Notes: generated from the sequence alone by a model not told the origin. 64,000 bases of DNA from Deinandra increscens subsp. villosa (GCA_039602395.1 JBCNJP010000006.1:44700428-44764427); one strand, 5' to 3'; shown: positions 12,777 through 23,902, numbered from the stretch's first letter. Made by a program: numbers and translations.

Positions 12777-13249
12777 CTGACGAAAGTTTCGTAAGGGGAC
12801 TGGAGCAGGCTACCATGAAACAAAAGATCTTCTTTCTAAAGAGATCCGATTGGGAACTATTATATGTCCAAGGTTCAGTATTGAAAAAAATTCAGAGGTT
12901 TTCCCTGACTTTGTCCGTGTCAACAAACAATTCGAAATACCTCGACTTTTTAGAATAGGTCTGAGTCAAATAGCAATGATTTGAAGCACTTCTTTTTACA
13001 CTATTTCGGAAACCCAAGGACTCTATCGTATGGATATGTAAAATACAGGATTTCCAATCCTAGTAGGAAATGTGGGAAATGGATACTCAATTTAAAGTGA
13101 GTAAACAAAATCCCATACTCGATCTCATAGATACATATAGAATTCTGCGGAAAGCCGTATTCGATGAATGTCGTATGTACGGCTTGGAGGGAGATCTTTC
13201 ATATCTTTCGAGATCCACCCTACAATATGGGGTAAAAAAGCCAAAATAA
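12777..13249 (+). pseudogene. rps12: Plastid rps12 intron 2 and exon 3 (fragment)
   Basis: The stretch beginning CGAAAGTTTCGTAAGGGG is plastid group II intron sequence. A domain V-like hairpin is at 13150-13187 (AGCCGTATTCGATG, then TGTACGGCTT). Codons 13226-13249 read YGVKKPK and stop, the conserved C-terminus of ribosomal protein S12. Exons 1 and 2 are missing. Directly downstream is rps7, as in plastid inverted repeats. Confidence 0.8.
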
Positions 13250-13303
13250 GTGATTTTAGCCCTTATAAAAAGAAAACTGATTCTTGAACCCATTTCACGC
13301 TCA

Positions 13304-13513
13304 TGTCACGTCGAGGTACTGTAGAAGAAAAAACTGCAAAATCCGATCTAATTTATCGTAATCGATTAGTTACATGTTGGTTAACCGTATTCTGAAACAC
13401 GGAAAAAAATCATTGGCTTATCAAATTATCTATCGAGCCGTGAAAAAGATTCAACAAAAGACAAAAACAAATCCACTATCTGTTTTACGTCAAGCAATAC
13501 ATGGAGTAACTCC
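13304..13513 (+). pseudogene. rps7: Plastid rps7, 5' part, frameshifted
   Basis: From ATG at 13304 the frame reads MSRRGTVEEKTAKSD and IYRNRLV, matching plastid ribosomal protein S7. A one-base deletion near 13371 breaks the frame; it resumes as LVNRILKHGKKSLAYQI, then RAVKKIQQK and NPLSVLRQAI. Similarity stops at about 13513, where the sequence switches to rpoC1. About the first 70 of roughly 155 residues are present. Confidence 0.85.
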
Positions 13514-13880
13514 GGGTAGTCTCGCGAACTCTTCCTTCTCTGCCTTCAATTACATCTGAAAGCGACTTGTAAATTCTATTACGATCATCCCTCATTGGTT
13601 GTCCGCATATTCCATTATCAAGAAGTGCATCCACGGCTTCTTGTAGCAATTTTCCTGAGATATTATTAATTCTTCTGGCGTAGCTATACTTGTTGTTAAT
13701 AGATCTGTAAGAGTATTATTACGATACATAATTTCTTCAATATATTTCATTAATATCTGAGGTCACAAGTTTATCCTCATCTATATGATAGATTAGTCTT
13801 AACTCAGGAGGAAGAACTGGTAATAGACACAAAACCATCCATTTTGGTTCTATATTTGTTCCAATAAAATGCTTACAGAG
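13514..13880 (-). pseudogene. rpoC1: Plastid rpoC1 fragment
   Basis: Minus strand encodes pieces of the plastid RNA polymerase beta' subunit: MVLCLLPVLPPELR, LVTSDINE, YRNNTLTDLL, QEKLLQEAVDALLDNG, GQPMRDD and YKSLSDVIEGREGR. Small indels break the frame. It joins rps7 on the left and rpoC2 on the right; both junctions are absent from normal plastid gene order. Confidence 0.85.
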
Positions 13881-14211
13881 CATTCGATTGATTCAATATC
13901 GATGAATCTCGAAAAGACGATTGAGGGTTGGAACAGATGTATAACAAGAATTCTTTGAATTCCTTGGGCATTCTTTATTGGTGCCGAGCTAACTATAATG
14001 CAAAGTTGTATCTCTTTGATTAATAAGGTCCAAAAGGTTTATCGATCCCAGGGGGTGCAGATACATAATAGGCATATAGAAATTATTGTATGTCAAATAA
14101 CATGAAAAGTGTTCGTTTCAGAAGATGAAATGTCTAATGTTTTTTCGCCCGGAGAACTAATTGGATTGTTGCGAGCGAAACGAATGGGGCGCGCTTTGGA
14201 AGAAGCAATCT
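13881..14211 (+). pseudogene. rpoC2: Plastid rpoC2 fragment
   Basis: Plus strand encodes pieces of the plastid polymerase beta'' subunit: MNLEKTIEGWNRC, GAELTIMQSCISLINKVQ, VYRSQGVQIHNRHIEIIV, MSNVFSPGELIGLL and MGRALEEAICYRA. Two TGA stops interrupt it (in the LGIPWA-type segment near 13957 and in QITSK near 14100). rpoC1 and rpoC2 are co-oriented neighbours in plastids but lie in opposite orientation here. Confidence 0.85.
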
Positions 14212-15003
14212 GTTATAGGGCCCAATACGCCTGATGTTCCAGCTCAACTGGAAGATGATAAGCTTTTCCATAAACTAGCCTGAAAGGCGTTGTTCCTATA
14301 GAAGATTTATATGCAGTTCTAAATGCCCATAGTGCGTCATCAAGCTTTTCTGACCAATCCTTTTGATTGTTACCTATAGTTTTCTCGAAAATTATTTTCA
14401 AACCTCGATTAGCAACTTCTACTTGTCCGCTTGATTGAGGATGATAAGGTGTAGCTAATCGATATGTGACCTCGTAACGCTTTAGGATCTTCTTCATTTG
14501 GGCATTGCAGAAATCGGTTCCCCTATCCCTAATAAGTGCTTTGGGTGTCCCAAACCTTGAGAAGAGCTTTTTAGGGAAACGAACTATGGTTCTGCCATCA
14601 TTGGTTGGTAAGGCTTGAGCATCTGCCTATTTGGATACATAATCCACAGCAACCAAGATGTATTTATTCCCTTAGGAAGTTAGGAATGGTCCCATGAAGT
14701 CTATGCCCAATACGTCAAATACTTCGCATATTTGAACTCCTTTTTGTGGCATCTCATCTCTCTTGGAGATGTTTCCAGCTCTTTGACAGCGATCACATCT
14801 TTTTACCAATTCATGGGCGTCTTTATATATAGTAGGCCAACAAAAACCCACATCAAACACTTTTTTAGCAATGGATGATGGCCCATGATGTCCTCCAGTT
14901 GCTCCTTCATGACAATGTTTGAGGATGGAGTCGGCTTCCCAGCGATCGACGCATCTTCTAATGACCTGATCTAGCCCAATCCTAAAGAGGTAATGGTCGT
15001 CCC
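14212..15003 (-). pseudogene. Athila integrase zinc-binding and core domains (element A)
   Basis: From 15003 downwards on the minus strand: YLFRIGLDQVIRRCVDRWE, then a zinc-binding HHCC pattern (KHCHEGATGGHHGP, RCDRCQRAG), GIDFMGPF with the first catalytic Asp, and later PYHPQSSGQVEVANRGLK with the catalytic Glu, KLDDALWAFRTAYK and LEHQAYWA. In-frame stops or shifts fall between 14672 and 14497. The plastid insertion interrupts it on one side and LTR C on the other. Confidence 0.85.
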
Positions 15004-17101
15004 TGTCACACCCTCAAAATCCACCTGCGAAGTATAACCGTGAGGCGTTTGACAAACCAGGACCCGAGTCATTAGCCATACTAAACCATGCAAATACGGT
15101 TTTTAAAACACACCAACACAATATAAAGCATATGCGGAAGCATAATAAAGGTAAACAAAATGTTACGCAAAACATGCGCTTAACCCAATTAAAAATAAAC
15201 CAGTGAGGTTTTAAAAGTGTGTTGTAGACCCAATGAAATTCATGCATCCTAGTTGTGCTCCGGATCTAGAAACCTGTGAAAGACATGTTATGCGAGTCAG
15301 CGCAAAGGCTGGTGGCAAAGGCTGGTGAGTTCATAAATACACAATGTAAAAATAAATGTTTGTAACAATGTTTGTACCAATGTTTGAATCAGTGTAATCA
15401 TAATTGTACTTGTAGCTAGCTAGGCCAATGTTGCTATCACTATGTGGTTCGCAACCGAAGCGTGACTATTTGTGTTTGTAATGCCTTTCCACCATCATCT
15501 AACACGGACGGTGATGATACTGTGATGGCCAAAAGGAGGTCGAAAACATAGTTAATTGGAGTGCCATAATTGGAGTGCCACCACCTGGGCTTGAAAGTCA
15601 ACACATTAAGGTTGATTCTGGAAAAAGAATCACTCAATTCCGATAAGAATTGAGTGAGTTATGGTGTCCCGAAGTTGACCCAAAAACCTGACAGCAAGTT
15701 GTCCAAAAACGTGATTCATTTAAGTTTGTATAAAAGTTCGTTTGATCATTTAGTTGAGTTCTATACATCATGAAATTGTTATTAACCCCATTTAAACAGT
15801 CATATTAATAACAACTCAGTTTATAATTATTCAATAAGATCATCATGCGATAACCTAACTATAACACATGAATGTAGAGCACATAATAACACATTCTACA
15901 TTTGGGTTTGAGTTTACGACCAAGGCTCCTATCTGTTTTCAACATTCATTAATGCATAGAAATATTTAGATAGGGATTTATTAATAACAAGGAGCACGTG
16001 GTGAACAACTAGATTTAATAATTTGTAAGTTTCAAAAGGCCTTAAAGGTTAGCATAGAAATTCAAGTTCGAAGGTCATGGATCGATTCACACATCACAGT
16101 ACAACATCACAGCAACCCATTGGTCCCCCAATTTCAAGCATCCCATTTACGGATATTTAACTACATGATCATGCGCATAGCAAGAATCAACATACATCTA
16201 GTAACCGACTTTAAACAAGAATACATGGAGAAATCGGGTTCTTAAAGTCGATAGAGTGTCGGAACCATCAAGGGTCTACATACCTTTGATCCGAGAGTTA
16301 GAGAGAGTTCGAGAGCATGTTTGCTACTCGTGGATCTTTGTTGCTTGTTCCAGTTACTGGCAGTCTTCGCTGCTCCAAAGTAAATGGTCGAAATCAAGAG
16401 GATGTGGGAGGAAGCTCTATGCCGTAAAAAAATAGGGAACAATGAGGGTGTTACGGTCTCTAGAAGGGTTAGGGGAGAAAAGAGGTTGAAGGATTTTAGG
16501 ATAATTTAACCTCATTGGTATTTGAACTTGCTGCTTATCCAAGATAGCAACTTGAATACAATTTGAGATAATCCATATCACAAATTATGGAACTTATCTT
16601 GAGTCACAATGGAACCGAATTATTAGAATTATTAATTTTTTTTCACAACTTATTTAAATATTAATTAGTTTATAAATTCCATATCTTGCATACGTATCTT
16701 AGTAAGAACTCTAGAAATGCCTACAATCTATGAACCTATAATAACACCTAAGGGTGCTCAAGGATCACGCTCATGAAAATCAATTTGCAAGATCACATAA
16801 AATTGCATAATATAAGTTATTCCAATTAATGTTCGTTCGATTCGTGATTTATAAATTTGTCAACCAACGTTCAGGACTAACTCATGTGTGAATGTTCGTG
16901 AACCAAGTGACACATCTAAAATACCCTAATAGATGTATGAATACACATAACTTTGAATTATCGAGAGTTCGTGTTCGTCAGGAATTACCTGAATTTTCCA
17001 GGTGTCACATCATCCCCTTGTTGAAAGAATTTTCGTCCCAAAAAGTAAGTTCATTGTTAGTTCTCTAGACACAAAGAAAAATACAATTCTCAGTTGTCAC
17101 A
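15004..17101 (-). repeat. LTR C (3' LTR of element C/D)
   Basis: Plus-strand edge is TGTCACACCCTCAAAATCC. Apart from about 1.5 kb missing at 15520, it aligns with LTR D (34321 onwards) until D breaks off. The inner edge is placed at 17101, where the minus strand reads TGTGACAACTGAGAATTG, matching the start of N's LTR. A second TGTGACACC, preceded by its own polypurine tract, lies 92 bp inside at 17009 and is the alternative edge. Confidence 0.8.
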
Positions 17102-17109
17102 TCATCCCC

Positions 17110-20100
17110 TTGTTAGGAGAAATTTTGTTCCTGAAATTTAACCGTTACTTTCGTTGATTGGCGTCTGTCTGTTTGAATAACTGAGGATACCTTCGCATCG
17201 TTTGTTTATCACGTTTCCATATGAACTCTGATCCACCCCTCAAGTTTCCAACGAACTTTAAAGATCGACATTTTGTTATGCTTGAGTTGTTTACCATCAC
17301 GGTCCATTACTTCCACTGGTACCTCAATTGAATATCATTGTTCAATGATTTCTAACTTCTCGAGTAAAATGATGAGTGTTTAATCCGATAACCACCTTTC
17401 AGGTTAGATGCATGGGATATGTTGCGTATACTGTTAAATCTTATCGGTAGATTCAGATCGTATGCTACAGAGCCAATACTATACACAACCTTAAATAGTT
17501 CTACTTACCGTGAGTTTGGTTCGCCCCGTTTTCCCAAAACGATTACCCTCACTAGGGTGAGACTTCCAGTTGAATGTTTGTCGGCCTAAGTTTTCTGATG
17601 TTTGTAAGATGCTTCCAAAAGGTTTCGGAATCACAAGGTCTTTCCAGTCATCTCTTGCGTAGGTTCAGGGTTTGTGAGTTGCCTATCACCAACCTCTGCC
17701 CACAGGTGGGTGACCTATGTTTTTGTTCGTAAAATGCCACATCCCACAAGCGGTGCCGTCTTGATGCTAGAGTGATATCTTTGTCATAGAAAACCCCACC
17801 AAGTGTATAAAGTGTTTCCCAGATGTTTCCGAAATCTATCGCGCATGCCTAATGCAGGTCTTCTAATGGTTTGGGTATTTCGTTTGCTCCATGCATTAGT
17901 TTCGAGAGTGATATGTAGAGTTCTTGTCTAAGCGTGGTTTCAACACATTCGGTAATCCTCTCTAGGAAGGGGTGTAAATCCAGTGTCTTGAGCCAATATG
18001 TTTAAAGTGGCACCCCGTGTCGTGAGATGATCTCCCTCAAGTAGATCCGAGATGACTTATTCATTCTAATCGTCACTTTAATTGTTAAGAAATGTGACGA
18101 TTCGGTCCATTGATCAACGATCACCTAGATCGTACCACATTTGCTTGATGCTTGAGGTAGTTTGGTGCTAGAGTCTAGAGATTTGTCTCTACTTCACATA
18201 GGAATGTTTATGGTTGTAGTAATTGTCCAGATGGTTTCTGATCTATCATCCTAACCTTAGAACAAGTCAGGAACTTGCTCACATAGGTTCCAATTTTGGT
18301 TTTCGTGTTTGGTCACCAGTAGAGTGCTTCCAAATGTTTGTATCGCGTATCTGAACCAGGATGAGCAGGTCATCGACAACTGCGAGCCTTATCCCTTACC
18401 ATCTCTCTTAGATTCTCGTACTGGGGTACCCATGTTCGTCCCAAAATGATGGTGGATCTTATCTGACTTGACTTCAAAGCGCTTGTCCGTTCCTCGTAGA
18501 GACCCCATCCCCACATTTGCTTGTCACTGTGCTTCGAGTTAAGCTTCGCAAGTTTGCTCTGGTAGTCCATTGTGTATAGTAAGTTGAAATATTTGAGCTC
18601 GATTGAGCTACAACGGTTCCCTTTCCACTCATGGCATCAGCTACAAAGCTAGTCTTCCCTTGTTGGCTAGCTAACTCTTGGTCTGACTCCTAGTCCCACT
18701 TCCAAAGCGCCATTAGTGTTTATATATAGGGTGTACCGTAGCTAACCCACCACACATTTGGTATTCCAGAAGTGTACTAGTCATCTACCAGAACCACGCT
18801 TTCTCTTGTGGTATGCAAATTTAGATATATGACAAAGTCTCATGATAGTAGTTACACACTAGGGTTCCATCCTATACCATTGTACCTAAGCATCCATGCT
18901 CACGTTATGCTCTCCAAAGTCTTGTAATCTTTGTGGGCGACGTGTTTGGTACCATAAGATATTGTCTCCAGACCTTCGATATGAACACCATTTCCCCCAA
19001 TCCCAAGTCATGGTTGGTGTATTCCTGCTCGTGCATTTTCCGCTGATGTGTGGCATAGGTGATGACCTTCTCTCGCTATAAAGAGACACAACTAAGGCCT
19101 TGCTTGGAGGCATCTCAATATGCCATGAAGTTATTAGTCTCTTAGGATAAGATAAAATGAGTGTATTGCGAAGCTCCTGCTTCAGCATTCGGAAAGTCGC
19201 TTCGTGGTCATCACCTCATTGTATGTAGTATCTTTTGTGGTCCAGGGGGGGGGGAGTAAGGAGTTAGGCAGTCATAGAAAGTCCAATCAATGAGTCATCG
19301 AAATCCATCTATCAAAATATGAAATTGACGTCATCCTTGATGGTGTTGTTAAAGCTGGCCAATCCTCGGTGGCTTCCCCAGTAGAGAGATCAACCAGAAT
19401 CCCTTTCTAAGCACAATAGCTTCTGATGGAGTCGTTCTTCATGTTCCCTCCTGGGTTTTGGGGTACCCCAAAATATCATTAATAACTCAATGTCGAATCG
19501 ATCGAGGTAGGGTTCACACGCACGATTCTTCAGATTTCTGAGCATCACGGGTGCATTGTCAACCCATTGGTTATGGCTAAAACTCCCAATGACCATACTG
19601 GTTTTCTAGTTTTCTGGGACTTCCTCCTCTCGAAGTCTTAGCTGATGGTATGTAGATTCTCCATTAACCCTTATAACCATAATTTGACCCTTAAAGCTGA
19701 TTGAATAAATCATAAACTCGAGCTAGCGTTAATGGTGTTGGAAGGTAACCTTGTTCCTCTCGCAAAAATCAATGCACGTACAAAAATTCCCATCCTTTTT
19801 CTTGTCAAATGAACTAGGGCTCCCCCAAACAATAAACTTGTCTCGATAAATCCTTTATCTGGTGACTCATGAAGCTAGGTTCATAATTACCGTGGTTTAT
19901 CAGGTGTGAGTTGGTGTAGTTCTTGAGCAATTGACGATGCCCTGGGTGCGAGGTCGACCTAACAATGATATGGAAGATCGGGTAGGTATTTTGTGAATAA
20001 TTCTCGAAGATTATAAATAACAGGAAAATTCTTGATCTTTCTATCTCATCAAGATGAGCTAGAATAGTGATGTTATCCCTCCGCAGACACCTTCGTGTCC

Positions 20101-20540
20101 TTAGATGTGATATGTTGCCTAGGATAGACCCATTCCTCTGTCATTAAACTTGACAGGACGTTCCCACTATGGAGGAGAACGCAGACGATTTTTCACCTGA
20201 TTAGGAGTCTCGGCTTGACATTTGGACAACCAATCCATTCCAACAAATCTCGTCGGGTCTACTAAGAGTGATTAGCACATAGGCATGTTGGTTCCAGTTA
20301 CATCTCTAGATAACATTTCTTGTTTCCACTCAATTCTTCCATCTGTTAACTACAGTGTATGCCTAGCCCCAGTTAAGGTTTGGATGTCTCTCATCACCTG
20401 CAAAATGCTAACGACTCTTAAATCATTCATTTCATTGCTCGAACCACGCACTAATGCACAGTCATTTGTTCCATGAGAAATTTCTCTTAAGGTGCTCATC
20501 TTTTCCTTAAAATTCAATGATGGATTCGGTAGTCTTAAGT
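17110..20540 (-). pseudogene. Decayed chromovirus pol (element C/D)
   Basis: Minus-strand remnants in several frames: protease GMDWLSKCQAET (20205-20241), RT segment APVMLRNLKNRACEPYLDRF (19390-19596), an RNase H-region remnant (18886-19188) and an integrase N-terminal segment ENLREMVRDKA followed by HPGSD (about 18370-18430 and below). The order matches element N. Frameshifts and stops occur every few dozen codons, so it cannot be expressed. Confidence 0.75.
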
Positions 20541-21914
20541 TAGTTTGTGACGACTGAGAATTTTTCTTTTCTTTTTCTTTGTGTCTAGCTCATTAACTTT
20601 TACCGCGTTACGCAATTTTTGAGGACGAAAATTCTTCAACAAGGGGATACTGTGACAATCCGACTTTTCAGGTCATTTTCTGACATTAACTGAACGTAAA
20701 ACATATTAAATGTTGTGTGAATATTTGTGTGCTTATCTGCGTTGACTTTAGCAATTAGGGTTTTGTGTAGTAATCACTAAACGAGCATGCACTTAAGTTC
20801 GACGTTTGATATTCTTGTTCTATGATTTTATGTAAATCATACGTTACGATTTCATGTGAACGTTGCGTCATTTTATGTGACAATTATACCTTATGATTTT
20901 AGGTGATAAATATAAATATATGTATATATATAAAACATAATTTAATCACATTTATGATTTTATGTAATTTAAGGATTCTAATTACAAGTTATTAATCATA
21001 GAGTTATGTATTTTAAATATATAAGTTATAGAATTAAAACCTATGATTTTATGTGAAATTAAATGGAGAAGTGGAATTATTATTTATGATTTTATGTAGT
21101 CGTTTAAGTTTATATTTCTCTTATAAACGTTATACGATTTAAATTTTTTACGTTCCTCGTTTATTTGTTCCTTTGTTAACCTCCGTTAGAGCCGTTATCT
21201 TTTATAAAACTTCGAGGGATTTATTTTGTCATTCACCAAATATGAATTATTTAACTAAAACCCGGAGGGACCAATTTATCCAAAACTCAATTCTCGAATC
21301 ATAACCCACTGTTATTACGTGAGTAAGGTTGACGATCGGGTTTTTGAAACCGATCATCAATCCGTCGGTTTCAAGAATTCATAATCAATGGATTCATTCA
21401 ATTTCATCCAATGATAACCCACTCATCCTCATTCAATCTCACTTTCATCCTCGTCTCCTTGCTTTCTCTCTCGCTCTCTCTGTTTTTCTTCGCAACAAGA
21501 AACAATCGCAACACCTAAATTCTGGAAAAATTCTCGTTAATCGGCCACCGGTTACCATTGTTTTATACGTCCCTGTGATCGCGAGTTTCCGACGAGTATC
21601 CAGGAGCAAACCGATTGGAGCTTCGTTAGCGTGCTCGGTGTTCGCATTCAAGTTTTGGGATTGATTTCGGTGTCAAAAACTTGTTATCTCGTACCCACAC
21701 TTTAAGGTAAATGATCTCCTTGGAGTTTCGCACATTTTTTCTGGGTTAATTTATGTTTCGTGATTTTCCGGTCGCCGGAAAATAACTCCGGCGACATTAG
21801 GGTTTGTGGGGAAGAAGAGGACTCAGACCGGGTACGGGTTATAAGGTTTAGAAACGGATTTATCACCAGACACGAATCTGGCATAACTAGTTTGGTCGCT
21901 AGCCGTGTACGCAA

Positions 21915-21940
21915 GGGACGCGGGTTCGAGTCCCGGTCCC
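21915..21940 (+). other. tRNA T-arm-like hairpin 1 in LTR
   Basis: GGGAC, one base, then CGGG-TTCGAGT-CCCG, then GTCCC. The T-loop-like TTCGAGT sits on a 4-bp stem that is extended by GGGAC/GTCCC. It contains the GGTTCGA core of a Pol III B box. A TTTT run follows at 21945. The other LTR copy has one C-to-T change that keeps the pair as G-U. Confidence 0.7.
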
Positions 21941-22076
21941 AACCTTTTCTTTTTTAAACCAATTATTTACCCTAAACTCAGTTCTGGTCTCTGATAACAC
22001 ATAAAGCAATTCTGATCGGACTGGTAACACAAACGAGCCAGGTGCCCGGGTGGTTAGGTCGCGCGTATTTGTCTCT

Positions 22077-22103
22077 GAGGTCGCGGGTTCGAAACCCGGC
22101 CTC
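22077..22103 (+). other. tRNA T-arm-like hairpin 2 in LTR
   Basis: GAGG, three bases, CGGG-TTCGAAA-CCCG, one base, CCTC. It carries a full B-box-like GGTTCGAAACC. Upstream at 22041-22062 is a D-arm/A-box-like GTGGTTAGG. T-rich sequence follows. In LTR 2 one change lengthens the T-stem to CCGGG/CCCGG. Confidence 0.7.
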
Positions 22104-22228
22104 TGCATCTTCTTTTTCTTTTCCCTGTGACCCGATTCTGCCTACTGCTACTGGATATAAGCATTTATGTTCACCTTATAACCAATCAGCAGAACTGCCC
22201 CAGTGGTCGAAGTCATGTATTACGAGCG

Positions 22229-22261
22229 GGAGGTTGCAGGTTCGAACCTAGGCGACCTCCA
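22229..22261 (+). other. tRNA T-arm-like hairpin 3 in LTR, ending CCA
   Basis: GGAGGT, two bases, CAGGT-TCGA-ACCT, a short internal loop, then ACCTCC followed by A, so the 3' side ends CCA. A D-arm-like CCCAGTGGTCGAAG lies upstream at 22198-22212. The GGTTCGAACC B-box core is exact. Confidence 0.7.
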
Positions 22262-22550
22262 TACCATTCTGTTTCTTTTTATTTGAAGAGTTAAGGCTTT
22301 TCACCACCTAAAAATTGACTAACATGATTTCCTTAGAATGTTTTAAAACTTTAAACTATAAAATGGTTTGGAAAAACTATGAAAAAAAAAATGTGTCATT
22401 TTGGCAAGAAACATAAAATACTCGGTTTCGATTAATGATTTATTATAAATTGTAGTTTTGTTTATCGATTCAAGATAAATATTCAGATCATTGCAATTTT
22501 AACATATTTATATTGTCTCGTATCAACTAAGCATTTTTTTTAACCGTTTA

Positions 22551-22562
22551 CATATATATATA

Positions 22563-22600
<38 letters not shown>
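22551..22600. repeat. TA microsatellite in LTR 1
   Basis: About 50 bp of alternating TA with one TT interruption. The same position in LTR 2 has an array at 31559-31606. Confidence 0.95.
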
Positions 22601-22603
<3 letters not shown>

Positions 22604-22824
22604 GTTGGTATATATTTATATATTTTATATACATATATTTTGAATCCTTGAACTTAGAAAATATATATTAATGATATATATTGTATTTTCTCGCATTATT
22701 TCGATAATCGCTCGAATTTGGCACACGTGCCATCCTCGACTTATTCCGGACTTCACGATCCTTCGTTTTTGTCGATTACGTTAGACTTATAGTTTATAGA
22801 ACACACACTTATACATTTATGCTC

Positions 22825-22865
22825 TTCACCGGGGAAACCCTTTCCAAAAAAAAAAAATTATGCTC
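22825..22865 (+). repeat. 41-bp poly(A)-containing insertion in LTR 1 only
   Basis: LTR 1 has TTCACCGGGGAAACCCTTTCC followed by twelve A, flanked by TATGCTC on both sides (22818-22824 and 22859-22865). LTR 2 has a single TATGCTC at the equivalent place. The insertion therefore arose after N integrated, with a 7-bp duplication and a poly(A) end. Confidence 0.85.
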
Positions 22866-23738
22866 GTTAGGTGATTGATTGCTTGCACAAGACTCGTTTT
22901 TGCTACTTGAATTAACTGTTTGTCTGGAAACTTTGCTGAGCAAGCTAAGGTGAGTTTCACGGCCCCATTTTACTGTTTTAAATCCTGTTGGGGGAGATTA
23001 ACATGTATGAACTATACAACTGAGATAATTAGACTTTTATATATCACTTGAAGTACTTGAAGCACATATACAACAAAGTCCTTCCTATGGTACCGTTAGT
23101 ATTAATGACGATAGCGGGAAATATATTATAGTACTACTGGGTCTGACAAACCCCACCCGGGTCAGTCGCTCTGGCACGATTGGATATCGAACGTGTGTTA
23201 TATTCGCCCAAAACACAACAAGGAAAACTATAAACAACTGTTAGCTTCGGTAACCATCAACGTGCGAAGTTTCATGTATATAGCCTAGCTAGCTATTTGA
23301 TATATATTAGTGATTATGCTCTTACAACTTGACGTTATTGAACGGTCAATTTAAACTGAACTGGAAATGTTACTGAACTGTTAAACCTGTGAACTCACCA
23401 ACCTTTGTGTTGACACTTTAGCATGTTATCTCTCAGGTCGCTAAACTGGATTGTCTGCCACGAGCTAGGATGCACCACATAAGGATTATTATTGTCATGC
23501 ATGCATCATAGACTTTAATATTTTTCAAACTCATTAACTTTTGGTTTGCGCATGTTTTGGCGCTTGAACAATTATTACAACTTTTGTCGTTTACGCTTCC
23601 ACATTTAAAAACGCATTTACTTTGGTTTTACTTTTACATTGCATATAGACTGTTCGTATGGCTAATGTGTTCGATCCTGGTTTGTCATGCTCCCTGCGGC
23701 GCGTTGTCACGCGTGGGATTTTTGGGGGTGTGACAGAT

Positions 23739-23752
23739 TGGTATCAGAGCCA
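23739..23752 (+). other. Primer binding site (initiator Met tRNA), element N
   Basis: TGGTATCAGAGCCA, three bases after the LTR end at 23735. It complements the 3' end of plant initiator methionine tRNA and starts minus-strand DNA synthesis. Confidence 0.95.
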
Positions 23753-23902
23753 TTGGTTATAGTGAACTAGGTTTACATTAGTAGACCGACTATAGCCTTA
23801 GACACACCTTAGTCGTACACTCGAACACACACACTAGTATGTGACTATTTGACTATGTGTTACTTGTACTTATATATGTATATATATGGTATATATGCAG
23901 AC

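Larger units (their letters stand above)
12653..14211. other. Mosaic plastid DNA insertion (NUPT)
   Basis: About 1.56 kb of chloroplast sequence lying exactly between two halves of an integrase gene (AYWA at 14212 and NLDEKEAG at 12652). It consists of four pieces that are not adjacent in plastid genomes: trnA(UGC)/rrn23 spacer (minus), rps12 intron-exon 3 with 5' rps7 (plus), rpoC1 (minus) and rpoC2 (plus). Frameshifts and stops show it is non-functional. Recognition is from known plastid gene sequences recalled, not searched. Confidence 0.9.
20546..23735 (+). repeat. LTR 1 (5' LTR of element N)
   Basis: 3190 bp, near-identical along its length to 29554-32700. It contains three tRNA T-arm-like hairpins (21915-22261), a TA microsatellite (22551-22600), a 41-bp poly(A)-bearing insertion absent from LTR 2, and, 105 bp from its start, a second copy of the polypurine tract plus TGTGAC. 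Confidence 0.97.

Noticed and set aside
13087..13293. Minus-strand frame of 68 codons
   Set aside because: Lies antisense to the plastid rps12 intron/exon 3 and is a shadow.
13304..13513. A functional nuclear copy of rps7
   Set aside because: Truncated after about 70 codons, frameshifted, and lacking a transit peptide.
21445..22251. Several short frames repeated at 30453-31259, seeming conserved
   Set aside because: They are conserved only because the LTRs are duplicates. The GFEPATSE-like residues are the known artefact of translating tRNA T-arm-like DNA.
21889..22261. Three genuine tRNA genes
   Set aside because: No full cloverleaf with acceptor, D and anticodon arms can be drawn; only the T-arm half is convincing, so I report hairpins, not tRNAs.
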